Origin: Paraphoma chrysanthemicola
Lineage: Eukaryota > Ascomycota > Dothideomycetes > Pleosporales > Phaeosphaeriaceae
Assembly: GCA_020744225.1 (NCBI GenBank)
Contig: JAGMWG010000006.1
Coordinates: forward strand, 558,001-622,000
DNA: 64,000 nucleotides
Direction of reading: 5' to 3'
A program made the position numbers and the translations under genes. The notes under the pieces were generated by a model. That model saw only the letters and a program-made list of their open reading frames with translations. It did no database searches and was not told where the DNA came from. Below are positions 1-9,698 of this stretch, piece by piece; position 1 is the first letter of the stretch, and each line of letters opens with the position of its first letter.

Positions 1-758
1 TTTTACAGGAACAATTTGACATTAGGTCGGCAAGATACCCAATCTCATTCATTCTACACTCCTACCCTCGCACGGATCTTGTTCAGAACCACCATGGCTC
101 CGCACTGAAATTTTGAACCTGGCCAAGTTTGAGCATGTTCAGCCATTCCCAGACTATGCCATCGCGACCCTGGCTGCTGAGACCGTTCAGGCGATGTACT
201 ATTGAAGTGGTTAGATGCTTGACATGGGGTAGCTTCGCAAAAACTCTAAAGAGATAGAGGCTGTGCGCCCCATACTCAATTGAACCGAGCCGTACTTCGT
301 ATTGATGGAGAGATCTCCCCACAGCTGATCTCCACAGCCATGATCGGAACAAACGCTAGCGAGACCCTGCAGCTCACCGGTATTTCCTGCCTGCGACCTG
401 CGCACCCAACCAAGCCCTGTAACAACACCTTTCTCTTGCAATTCGTGCAAAAAATGCGACGAGATCGAGATAGTTGCGAACTAAGACTCACTGAATGCAG
501 CTCACTGGTGGCCGCGTGGGGCTTAGCTACACGAGAGCCGAGCCTCCTCACCTGATTGGGAAGGCGAATCAATGACGTTACAGACCCGAGTACTAGATCA
601 ACACGTGGGCATGGCGGCATAGATCTGATGCTTTGATGGCATAGATATACTGCCTCTGCAAGGCCCGGAGCTGTACACACACCTATTCCCTTTTTTGATT
701 GTAGTCTCATCATTCGCACTCGCTGGTTGATCGCACTCTTGACGAAGTCTAAATAGCG
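1..758. other. No gene supported
   Basis: Open frames occur on both strands, but none has a convincing ATG start, domain or coding-like composition. I see no RNA gene or repeat here. It may be the flank of a gene lying outside the window. Confidence 0.5.
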
Positions 759-1297
759 ATGAATCTTGGGTACTACGAAGGGGTAAGTTACGTGCCACCT
801 GGCGGGACCAGAGCCGAAAAGCGGCGGAGACAGGAACAGTGGGATAGCCATCAGCGTGAGCAACAAGGTACGCCAATTCTGTGGGCACTCCTCGGCACCA
901 CGCTCACAGTATTCAAGCGCACAGATGTTCCATGGAAGACGTCCCCAAGGAAGAGCGCTACCACAATTCAACACCGTCACGTAAACGCACAGATTCATCA
1001 CCGACGCCGTCGCCACAATCCATTGACGCATCGCCAAGTTCGACCTCGTCAACACAGTGCAGGTCGTCATCCGACTATGATCCACCGAGACGTTACTCGA
1101 GCGCAGACCACAGATACGCTGGTAACAGGTTGTCACCCCAACTGTCCCCACTGCATCCACAGGGAGAACTCAGGCGATTGAGTGGAAACTTTAATGCACC
1201 AACGCACGTGGAGCTGGAAAGGGAACGAGAGAACAGAAAGAGCCTGAAGGGCATTGAGAAACTACGGAACAAGCTCAGAGGATTGGCTAGGGGATGA
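759..1297 (+). CDS. Hypothetical Ser/Arg-rich protein, two exons
   Basis: I do not recognise this gene. The model joins 759-867 and 918-1297 and gives 162 residues. The first exon encodes a basic, Gln/Arg-rich start (MNLGYYEGVSYVPPGG then KRRRQEQW). The second exon is Ser/Pro-rich and ends in a basic helical tail (KSLKGIEKLRNKLRG). The intron would be 50 nt, GTACGC to TTCAAG. A CTCAC branch site lies 11 nt before the AAG acceptor; the nearer CAG at 909 would be out of phase. No domain, signal peptide or membrane segment is seen. The protein is low-complexity, so both coding status and the exact splice are uncertain. The longer minus-strand frame across the same bases lacks supporting features. 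Confidence 0.4.
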
Positions 1298-2116
1298 AGG
1301 CCTGCCGAACGTGTCCGTGGTTATTTCTCGAAACGAACTTCCGTTATACGCTGCGATCTTCGGAATCGCGATCCGAGAAAGAGGTTGTCGTACCCATCCA
1401 TGCAGGGATGCCCATTCACGGTTACACCTTCCTCAGCAACTCGATCGAAACACCTGTTTCCTGCCACGGTCATTTCCGCTATCCTGTTTGTTATACCAGA
1501 TTTATGCGCATCATATGTTCACGATACCCCTTCGCAATACAATTTACTCTCTTACTACTCGTGTCTTGCCGCACGCTACCGGCAAAATCGTGATGCATGA
1601 CATCATACCCATTAACGCTTAGACGCCACCATTCCTACGCCCGGCAAACATTGACCCCAAAGTTCGCCCTCAAACGCTCCCGCGGCTCGCTTGAAGTATT
1701 TCATGCTGACATCGGTACCGCGGAGCGCTGCATTTGGGTGGAGAGTGTCACATCTTGCCAAAACTGGGGCTGTTGTGAAAGCAGATCACTGATTGGACAA
1801 CAATCATTACCCCTTCCGTACGTGTGATGCACAAAGCCTCACTTGGCAAGTTGCGCTGCAGTGACGTCGGAAGTATGACTTGCAGGATTTCGCGTGCAAG
1901 AGGGTGGAATAGTGGTGCCTGTTACAAGTAAACAGGTGTTTGAATCGCCGATGCTGTATTCGCCATGGCTCAGTAATCGATATTCACCACTAGCACTACT
2001 ACTAGAGGTAGACATTAGCTGGCACATACTCCCCCATCACTAAACACAACTTCATTTCCAACATTTTCGAATTTCGTAACCAAAGCATCCTCGACATATT
2101 CCAAACACACACAAAC
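1298..2116. other. Intergenic, no gene supported
   Basis: Several short plus-strand open frames overlap one another here without domains or plausible splice partners. The last 100 bases are A/C-rich and look like the leader of the gene starting at 2117. Confidence 0.5.
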
Positions 2117-2560
2117 ATGGATCACTACCCCGAAGTCAACGTCTCCGAGCGCCAATGCTCATCGCGCCAGGACTCTAACGCATCCTCCGTCACAAAAGCC
2201 CAACAAACTCTCTCCAACCAGACACAAAACGGGAACCTCGCAGCACCACAGTTCACCTCCTTCCCACCACCCGAAACCAGCAACAACGCCACAGTAGACC
2301 AAAAACTCGATCGCAACGACTCAGGTCACTCTGTCTCCGTGTCCAGCGAAGACGGCGCAAAGCTGCACGACCTCGAAGCAGAATGCAACCAGTACATGGA
2401 CGCTCCGCCGCCGTACTCGGACGAACAGTACGAAGGCAAGACGGAGGACGAGCAGAGTAGAATGCGCATGTCGGATTACACGAAGGAGATGAAGAGGATG
2501 ATGGGACGACAGCTTGTGAGTGGGTTGAAGAGTGGCGACGGGGGCGAGAAGTCGCCGTAA
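2117..2560 (+). CDS. Hypothetical acidic protein with a PPPY motif
   Basis: Single exon, 147 residues, starting at an ATG in a good context (aaacATGG). The N-terminal two thirds are polar, rich in Ser, Asn, Gln and Thr, and probably disordered. Residues 97-100 are PPPY, the core peptide bound by WW domains such as those of Rsp5/Nedd4 ubiquitin ligases (established knowledge of the motif; use here is inference). The C-terminal part (MRMSDYTKEMKRMMGRQ) could form a short basic helix. No signal peptide or membrane segment is visible. The gene stands alone, and no family name can be assigned. Confidence 0.65.
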   Translation: MDHYPEVNVSERQCSSRQDSNASSVTKAQQTLSNQTQNGNLAAPQFTSFPPPETSNNATVDQKLDRNDSGHSVSVSSEDGAKLHDLEAECNQYMDAPPPYSDEQYEGKTEDEQSRMRMSDYTKEMKRMMGRQLVSGLKSGDGGEKSP

Positions 2561-3361
2561 GGCAAGACACCGTCATCTTCGGGCCAACATAGTGTGTGCG
2601 CAAGGCTGGCCTGCGAAATCGAATTCTAGGAGAGAAAGTTTACGAACGGCAAGTCCGCTGTTTCTTGTTTGCATGCAAAGCGAAGGCGTTATGGCACATT
2701 GTGTGTGTGTTGCACACACAGTCTCGTGCCGAGTTTTGGTTGCATTTTAAATGAAGCAAATCCAATGGATCTCAATAAATATCCATAGTACTATCAATAC
2801 CATTACTATATCCGCAATCCCTCCAAGCATCATCTAAGCCTTGTCGTCTACACCTTAAGCTTTCCGTCCGTCGTGATGCCCGGAGCAAACTCCTATGGTC
2901 GGCATCGGGGCTTAGATGCTGCGGTTGGCGCGATGCACGTCATAGTCTCCACGCGGGGCGAATCAACTCTTTGCGAACAACACCGTCTTGGCGAATTAGG
3001 CAAGGCTGAATACCCCAGCCTCGCACGATGCGTGGAAGGGGTTACTGTGAACATGGGTGATTTGCCGGAAGGGGAGTCTGCTGATCGGGTTATTTCTGGA
3101 TGTGGTGGAGGTAGGCTTGATCGGGTAGGTTGATGGGGTTTAGGCGTGCTGCGATGAGGTAGCGAGGGATTGATGGTGGTTGAATTGGGCGGTGTATAAA
3201 GTGGATGGATACGGCTTGTTTTGGAATTCTTACATACATACAGACCATACAATTTCTATCCGGCACATTACATACCCTCAGCCAACATATATACCTACAC
3301 ACCTACACACCATCACCAACACAACCCCACTATACTACCAACCAACCTACACATCCCAACC
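2561..3361. other. Intergenic, upstream region of the 3362 gene
   Basis: No convincing gene. A plus-strand frame from the ATG at 2876 to 3133 exists but has no features. The last 160 bases contain a TATAAA and a long C/A-rich leader leading to the ATG at 3362. Confidence 0.5.
3195..3200 (+). promoter_or_regulatory. Putative TATA box (TATAAA)
   Basis: TATAAA lies about 165 bases before the ATG at 3362 and is followed by a C/A-rich, ATG-free leader typical of fungal 5' UTRs. The assignment is by position only. Confidence 0.4.
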
Positions 3362-3652
3362 ATGTCTCCATCAAAACCCAACCAAGCAACCCCGTCCACG
3401 AAACCCGAGTCCGACTCCAAAGACACCAAACTTGACTCCAACCCGGACTTCAACGCACAAGTACAAGCGCGCCTCAACTACCTGCACAGCCTCGACCGCC
3501 TCAACGGCCGCGAACCGCCCGTCAAGGGCGCAAATAACGGGAGTAAGAACTCGGGCTTTGGCGAGAATCAACCAGCGGGCACGCTGGCGAGTGCGGGCGC
3601 GTTTCTTGTCGGGGTTGCGGGGGTGTTGGGGAGGGGGCTGGGTGGGTCATGA
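3362..3652 (+). CDS. Hypothetical small protein with a hydrophobic Gly/Ala tail
   Basis: Single exon, 96 residues. The ATG at 3362 is chosen over an upstream in-frame start at 3221 because the upstream stretch reads as leader sequence (repeated ACA/CCA/TAC) just after a TATAAA. The first 75 residues are polar and Lys/Asp/Asn-rich (for example KPESDSKDTKLDSNPD). The last 20 are hydrophobic and Gly-rich (AGAFLVGVAGVLGRGLGG), which could be a tail membrane anchor or an amphipathic segment. There is no N-terminal signal peptide. I do not recognise the family. Confidence 0.6.
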   Translation: MSPSKPNQATPSTKPESDSKDTKLDSNPDFNAQVQARLNYLHSLDRLNGREPPVKGANNGSKNSGFGENQPAGTLASAGAFLVGVAGVLGRGLGGS

Positions 3653-4216
3653 TGGGAGATGGGAGGGGAATGTTTATCTTTGATGAGAGGGTTGAGTGAA
3701 TGAGTTTTGGGAAGGAAAAGAGTTGACGAGGCGAGAAGGTAGACACTTTCTTGCGTGAGTAAGTGGGGAGGTCACGAATGATGGATTTGACGCCATGATG
3801 GATTAGTTCTGGTGTAGAGGATTGGAAGTCATTTGGAAGCGTGTGTTTCTCTAATATCGAAGATTATACAACAATTATGCTCACCCAGTGGAGAGCATAC
3901 TGCAACTACCATCCTCGTTGTCGCATGTTTGTGGAAGTGGGTGCAATAAATGCCGCAGCGCTTCCTGGTCTACACTGTGAAGTTGCAGCTCTATTGGACT
4001 TGTCTTGAACTTTCATCGGTGATGGTTCCTTTGTGCATCTACTTAATCCCGTTGTTGTCAGCAATTTCTCGACCGTTCAAACTCTCAAACACTGTCATTG
4101 GGTTGCCCATTGGAGATGGATGAAATGACACTAGTCTATCAAGGCCATCGCACACTCATATTCTACTCAAGAATCAAACTACTATTCCTCAATTCTCAAT
4201 CTTAAGATACTTCGCT
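3653..4216. other. Intergenic, no gene seen
   Basis: A/T-rich, with no open frame of note. It forms the upstream region of the small secreted protein gene at 4217. Confidence 0.5.
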
Positions 4217-4555
4217 ATGCAGATTTACACAATCTTTGTAGCATCTTTGGTTGCGTTTGCCCCTTCTTTTCTAGCTCAATCAAGGACCTGTCGATGCGCT
4301 AGTAATGTCAGCAATCGATCAAGTAAACGAGCCTGTAGTGCAGCAGGTGGAACCTTGAGTTACTTTTTGAACAACAAGAAGAGACACTAACAAAGCTCTG
4401 CAGACGGCACGGGCGCTACTGCTACTGTAAGGGTCAATACTCTGTTTACTTACAAGCAGTACAGTGAATATCAATAGTGTACTACTATAGTTAGCCCAAC
4501 AATATGGAGTGGCAGTTGCCAGGGTGTTGGAGCATCAGGTGGGACGTGCCCCTAG
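4217..4555 (+). CDS. Small secreted cysteine-rich protein (effector-like)
   Basis: The model joins 4217-4358, 4404-4426 and 4478-4555 for 80 residues. It starts with a signal peptide (MQIYTIFVASLVAFAPSFLA) followed by a short mature chain with six cysteines: CRC, RAC, ATC, GSC and GTC near the end. Intron 1 is 45 nt and has a clear CTAAC branch before CTGCAG. Its donor, GTTACT, is weak; an alternative donor at 4347 keeps the frame and removes four residues. Intron 2 is 51 nt, GTAAGG to AATAG, in phase 0. Every exon is too short to stand out alone. The layout matches many fungal small secreted proteins, some of which are virulence effectors or antimicrobial peptides. No function can be assigned from sequence. 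Confidence 0.6.
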
Positions 4556-6637
4556 GAGTGTGCCGTTGCACAATGTGCTAATCTCATTTGTATGGCTTGC
4601 ATAACCTGATTTTCTTGATGTACGGAAGCAGATCACATGATCGTCCAGTCTTTACAGGAGCGTTTGGAATTACAGGAGAGAAGGGCGACACATACAAAAC
4701 AGGAAACCAAAAACAGCGAGGTAGGTACTCAATATTCAATACCGAGAGATCGCCTCCACCTTGTTACTTGCTTCTACTTGCCATTTACAGTACAATGGGT
4801 TCCGAACCACCTATCAGTGACTCAGTGGAATCTCTGAAGAGGTGTCTAGCTGCTGTATAGAGTAGGAATAGAGTGTCAAAGCTGACTCTTTATTCCTATA
4901 TCAAAACACCTCTTTTCGATGTGTAATATATTAAATGCTGGACCTCTAATGGTCTTGCGTAACTATTAGAATAGGCAACACACATGTTTATAGTAAGCGG
5001 CTTGCTGTGATACGACACCCTGCAAATCGAGCCTCTCCCACACATAAGCGTACCCAAGAACCGCTCGCGCTGCGGCGGGCCCTGACACGGGAGCCTGCTA
5101 GAGACCGTTCGCAGTACCAAGGGGTTGGGCATGATGCTCAATCTTACTACTCCGGCATTACGCCAGAATGAAGCAGCGCCCAATGGCCTCGGTCAGCGGG
5201 ACCAGCGCACACAATGACTTAAGCGTCGTGAGATACCCACCCCTCCACCAGTTGAAGTGGCTGCGATGTAAGAGATGAGATGAAGATGGTTTTGAGTCCA
5301 TGATATGCTGTGTCCGGTGTAGCTGGTTGAAAGTGATTCCGAAGCGTGTGTGGTTCCAATCTCGAACAACATAGGCGCTTAGATCTTGCGCAAACCCCAT
5401 CGTTTGATGACTATTACATCAGCCGTCTCTGATGCTTTGCCAATAAGCGGCTAGATCGTTGCCTCGCCCAAGAACATGTACATGTAAGACGGGGGAAGCA
5501 TTTCAACAAAATGTCCTTCTTGTCTTTGATCGTAACGATGTGCGACAGCACTTGGGCAGTGCTGCATCGGAAATTATCAAGTGTGATAGGATTGTACCAG
5601 CACGAGCATTCGCAACTCGGGGTCGCAAGTTCGATGGGCTGCTTACGATGCGCCAAAGAATTCCCTTTTCCAGCCTCGTTTCCGAAACGAGCAGTGGCGA
5701 CCCACACGACAGCCTCGCACCGCATCCTTCCGCATCATCTCTGCACATCGCACGTCGCATCCAGCCTGACCACATGATGCGCAACAGCACAAATACAAGA
5801 TTCGGAATGCAAGCAAATATTTTCATTCTCGCAGCATCAACTTCAAACCCGTTGATGCAATTTCTGCCCATCCAGCCTCGCTAAGACGTCCCCAACAACC
5901 CTGCCCAACAAGCCACACGTGGCAACAGCCCCTGCGCCTCGCATCCACTAACCCTCCACAAACACGCGCGATTCGTCTCTAAACATAGCCAAAGGGATGC
6001 CTTCCGCAAAGATCGTCTCAGCAAAAGGCTTGAGAGCAAAGATCACCGCAGCGGCAAAGCGGCAGGGCGCAGCCCCGGCGGTCTCGGTTGCCTGAGCTCC
6101 CTGCGCAACTTGCGATGACGACTCAGCATGGTTGCTGACGCGGATGTGTCGCATAGCCCACGTGGATTGTGGAGAAGGCAATAAATTGGACTCCTGAGCC
6201 TGGCATATCGCAAGTTTGGAGTTTCAACATCTTCAGGCCTGGATATATTCACACATTCTTGCTCTTTGTTGTGTTGTGAACTTCAACGTTGCCAACTTTG
6301 ACATTTGAAAGTCCAAAGCAGGAAATCTTTGCAAGGGTGGTATGTCACTTTCGCCACGGAAACAACCGAACATCCGAGATACACAACAATCCTTGATCCC
6401 TAACACTTCGTGCAGATTGGTTCCTGGACGACGTTCCGCATCCGTATCCTGCGCCGAAAAGTTGGAAAGTAGCGGACTTTATACAAGCTACCTATAAACG
6501 CCAAACAAACAACTCGACGTCCGACGTCCTTCTTTTACGCTTTTTTGGTTGATCGCAATCACACCTGCCATATAATAAGCACGAACCACACACGCATGCG
6601 ACGCTACCCGCATCCGACTTCACACACATTCCCAATC
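4556..6637. other. Long gene-poor stretch
   Basis: Many overlapping short frames on both strands lack domains or clean starts. A minus-strand frame from the ATG at 6154 to 5948 (68 residues) is the most coding-like but has no further support. I see no transposon ends, tRNA or satellite repeat. Confidence 0.45.
6493..6498 (+). promoter_or_regulatory. Putative TATA box (TATAAA)
   Basis: TATAAA lies 145 bases before the ATG at 6638, followed by an A/C-rich leader. Assigned by position. Confidence 0.4.
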
Positions 6638-6883
6638 ATGGACTCATCATCACGCACACCGTCGCCGTCGCCGTCAAACTCGTCAACATTATCGCGCTCA
6701 AGCTCATCAAACGGCGTAACCATGCCGCCAATTCCGGATCACATTATCGTCACGTTTGACGGCAAGACGCGGGAGATTATGCGGATACGGCGGGACGAGG
6801 ACGAGGAAGAGGAGCGGAGATCGCGGCCAAATTCACGAGGGAGGCCGAGGTATTACGCCCGCGAGGAGAGGGTGATTGATTGA
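6638..6883 (+). CDS. Hypothetical small Ser-rich, charged protein
   Basis: Single exon, 81 residues, from the ATG at 6638. An earlier in-frame ATG-less extension to 6545 reads as leader. Residues 1-28 are Ser/Thr/Pro-rich. A short folded-looking segment follows (PPIPDHIIVTFDGKTREIM). The rest is a run of acidic and basic residues (RRDEDEEEERRSRPNSRGR). No domain is recognised. The sharp switch from a hydrophobic beta-like segment to a charged tail suggests a small binding motif, but that is inference. Confidence 0.55.
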   Translation: MDSSSRTPSPSPSNSSTLSRSSSSNGVTMPPIPDHIIVTFDGKTREIMRIRRDEDEEEERRSRPNSRGRPRYYAREERVID

Positions 6884-7159
6884 GGATGAACATTGAGGAA
6901 TGAAAGCGGCATCCGAAACGAAATGATTGCTTTGTGTTTTGTACATATGGACTGCGTTCAAGTCTTCATGTAAAACAGGATAGGTGCTGGTGTTTGCTGT
7001 GTTCTAACAGCCCGAAAAGCGAATCGATGGTGCTGAACAACAATGCCGATTTCCCGCATTTATATCCTGCTGCAGCAGCAGTATACCGTTGCCAATTTCA
7101 TTCTTCCAGGTCCAGCCATCATCTACTAATCTCACCGCATAGCCCTTACTCTCATCACA

Positions 7160-7699
7160 TCACACCTTCCTCAACAGAATCTTGATGAACCCATCCTCCT
7201 TGGCAGCCTGCAGCGGAAACTTACGTCCCTTCGACGTGTACTTCCAGAACTCATCGTAGTTCCTGAACCGAATGACTTCTTCTCCGCTCAGACGATGCTC
7301 GATCAGATTGGCCAGATTGACGAGCACTCTCGGACTACCGAGGACCTTGTGGTTGTATTAGCACGCTCTTCCATCGTCGCAATCATGAAGTGGAGGCTCG
7401 GGGGAATGTTTTACCTTCTTGCACTTCTTAATATTCCCCGGAACATCCGTGATTCCCACCTCGCGACACAAATCCTGCCATTTGTCGAGCTTGGTCACGT
7501 CGGTGCCGTATAGCGCGTCGAAAAGGACGGTCTGGCATGCGATCCAGCGCTTGTGTTTGAGCTTGAGGCCCCAGCGCTTCGCGACGGCGAGGCGGGTGAA
7601 GTTTGATGGGAGGGAGGTGGATGGGTCGTAGGTGAAGTTGGGGTAGGTGGAGAACCAGGCGGATGCTTGGTGATCGGTGGGGCTGGAGGCGGTGGACAT
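7160..7699 (-). CDS. WQxLC/CKK-signature family protein, short paralogue (A)
   Basis: Complement of 7345-7160 joined after 7699-7415; intron 69 nt (GTAAAA to CACAAG), phase 0; 156 residues. It is the shortest of three tandem paralogues. Shared features in order: F-x-R-L-A near residue 35, KWQDLCREVGI near residue 75, NIKKCKK at the exon end, then a C-terminal block with VNLANLIEHR, YTSKGRKFP and a final ILLRKV. The intron falls directly after C-K-K, as in paralogue C. This family recurs as uncharacterised proteins in Pezizomycotina genomes (from memory); I know of no assigned function or named domain. It lacks the extra N-terminal half-domain of B and C. Alternatively it could be a truncated remnant, but the frame is intact. 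Confidence 0.75.
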
Positions 7700-8204
7700 A
7701 GTTGTGTGTCGGGGTTGATGGAGTTAGGAATGGGGGAAGGGGAGAATGAGGGCGGGAGATATATATGTGGTTGGGGGTTTGTGTGCGAGGACTGACAAAG
7801 AGATGGAGGGAAGCAGCAGGATGGTTTGCGTTGTTTTGAAGGAGTTTGTGTTTGTGCGGGTTGATGAGTTTGTTCGAGACTAAGCAATGCATGAGGGACA
7901 AACTGCACGAGCAGATGGAGGTCAACCTCTGACAAGGAGGCTATCAGTATTCAGATCAGGAAGGATTGACATCCAGATGTGTAATTCGTGTTTATTCCTT
8001 TGCTATAGGCTGGTTCTCATGTGAGATCCTGCCGCGTGTATCAACTCCAGCCCAGGTTAGGCTGGGTTCATATATCCATTATCCATCATGCCAAAGACGA
8101 GTCATATCATCTCCAGCAAAACCTCGCATGCCCACTTCCAAAGACTTCAAGTCAGCCAAAAGTTGCCAACAAGAGACCTTATGCCAACTGGATGAGAGCT
8201 CCAC
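7700..8204. other. Spacer between paralogues A and B
   Basis: No gene. It holds the upstream region of paralogue A, including a TATATAT run near 7759-7766 on the minus strand. Confidence 0.5.
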
Positions 8205-9116
8205 CTAATCATACTGGTGATTAAGGAAGAGTTCTTTGAGAAAGACGATCAGGAAAGTATCAGCCATCGCTTTGTCGCAGGGATATGTTCTGCCATCGAG
8301 AGTATATGCCTTGAACTCCTCGAAGTTATTGAATGGAATGATCGGCTTCTCTTTCTTTGTTCGTTTGTGATCTAGCACGTCGTAGATATTGACCAGCACA
8401 TCAGTCAAAGCCTGATCACCAATGAGCTTTGTCATGAGTCCACTCAAGAATCATTGCTTACCTCGACGCACTCTGGAATAGTGTCGGGGATTGGGATGAT
8501 GCTGCAGATGCGACAGAACTCCTGCCAGTCTGCAAGACTTCCGAAGTCGGTACCGAAGTTCTCGTCGAAATCACCCTCGAATAGGATGGCGCGCTGCTCG
8601 CGAATTTCCTCACGAGTCCAGCCCCGGTGGTGCAGGTGCAGGGACAAGCGCCAAAACTCTTCTCGGAATGGAGCATTAGGGTAGGGTTTGAAGCCTTCGA
8701 ACTGGTACCAGACGCCACCGCCGATATCAGAGCCAGAGGCATGGTCTTCTTCGGAGACAGAACCACCGTCATTGCTCGGTACTGGAGTGACATTCTCACT
8801 TGTAGTGGCTCCGTTCGCGATGACGACGCGGCGCGTCTTGGGTAAAGGTGGAGTAGTGACTGCAGTTGTTAAGGAACAGCTTCTAAAATATGACCGCAAT
8901 ATACTTACTTCCAGCGCGCCAGATATACTCCTCATCAAAGCACTCAAACCACTTCTTGTTCCACGGCTCTGTACCGCCCTCCCATCCTTGAAGCTTCGCG
9001 AGAACGTTGAATTGGCGCTTGGGCGTGTCGTAGATATCAAGCTCGAAGTTCGTGCCTTCAGCCCACTTGCGCAGAAGGACCTGCTGAGCATCCAAAACTC
9101 GAGGTTCGGTAGCCAT
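8205..9116 (-). CDS. WQxLC/CKK-signature family protein, paralogue (B)
   Basis: Three exons, complement: 9116-8909, 8859-8462 and 8411-8205; introns 49 and 50 nt with GTAAGT and GTAAGC donors; 270 residues. Residues 15-69 form an extra half-domain (RKWAEGTNF, then FNVLAKLQGW and WFECFDEEY) that resembles the first part of the main domain. A Ser/Glu/Asp-rich linker follows, then the main domain (GVWYQFEGFKPYPNAPFREE, DWQEFCRI, IPECVE), and after the last intron VNIYDVLDHKR and YTLDGRTYP. The usual C-K-K is changed to C-V-E here, so this copy is the most diverged at the signature. The last intron is at the homologous place to A and C. Function unknown. Confidence 0.75.
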
Positions 9117-9698
9117 GCTGTTGGACTATGTTATGGGCGGTTGTTTGCTAAGAGTCTGCGGAGGAATGTGGCGGAACTGAAGTTTGTTGTTTATGTGGCT
9201 GAGACGGTGAAGTGAACCATGTCTAGAACACGTGTCGCGCGACCGGGTATTTGAAAGTGAAAGTGAGGCACACCAGGTGCTGCAATAATATGCATCTGTC
9301 AAAGCCCATCCGTTACGGGCTCACAGGGTGCTCTGAGGCTATACGCCCCTCTAACCCGATGCTTGGTCGTTGGGCACGGATTGTTGCAAAGCATGGTTGG
9401 CATGATAGTACACTCAGTCTGGGGCGACATGCGATTTCAGTTGCGTTTGCGTCCTGAGTCTGGTGCAATACATGTGGGACTGAGTTACAACTGGTAGACA
9501 GAGAGAGAAATTCACAAGCTCGAATTCGTAGAGCTCGGGTGCTTGCCCTGTGTTCGAAACCGGTCTAGCGCCAAAATACCAGCTTAGTGGAACTCTTCCC
9601 GTGTGTGACAGACTCTTGTCTATGCTTTAGCGTCAAGCCAATCCCTGAAGTAACCAAATACAAAAGGCTCCCACGTCCTCCGCTGCCCATCTCTTGCC
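9117..9698. other. Spacer between paralogues B and C
   Basis: No gene seen. A GTTCGAAACC string at about 9555 resembles a tRNA B box, but no cloverleaf folds around it. Confidence 0.5.

Noticed and set aside
276..1160. 294-residue minus-strand open frame
   Set aside because: No domain, irregular composition and no convincing start; it overlaps a better coding candidate on the plus strand.
2876..3133. 85-residue plus-strand frame
   Set aside because: ATG start exists but there are no features, and it is contested by an antisense frame over the same bases.
5459..5884. Overlapping plus and minus frames of 120-140 residues
   Set aside because: Frames on both strands are equally long and none has domains or good starts.
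5948..6154. 68-residue minus-strand frame from an ATG
   Set aside because: Mildly coding-like Ala-rich sequence, but no splice partner, domain or other support.
7428..7935. Two long His/Pro/Ser-rich minus-strand frames
   Set aside because: They overlap paralogue A in other frames; low-complexity shadows.
9530..9590. tRNA-like B box (GTTCGAAACC)
   Set aside because: No cloverleaf on either strand.
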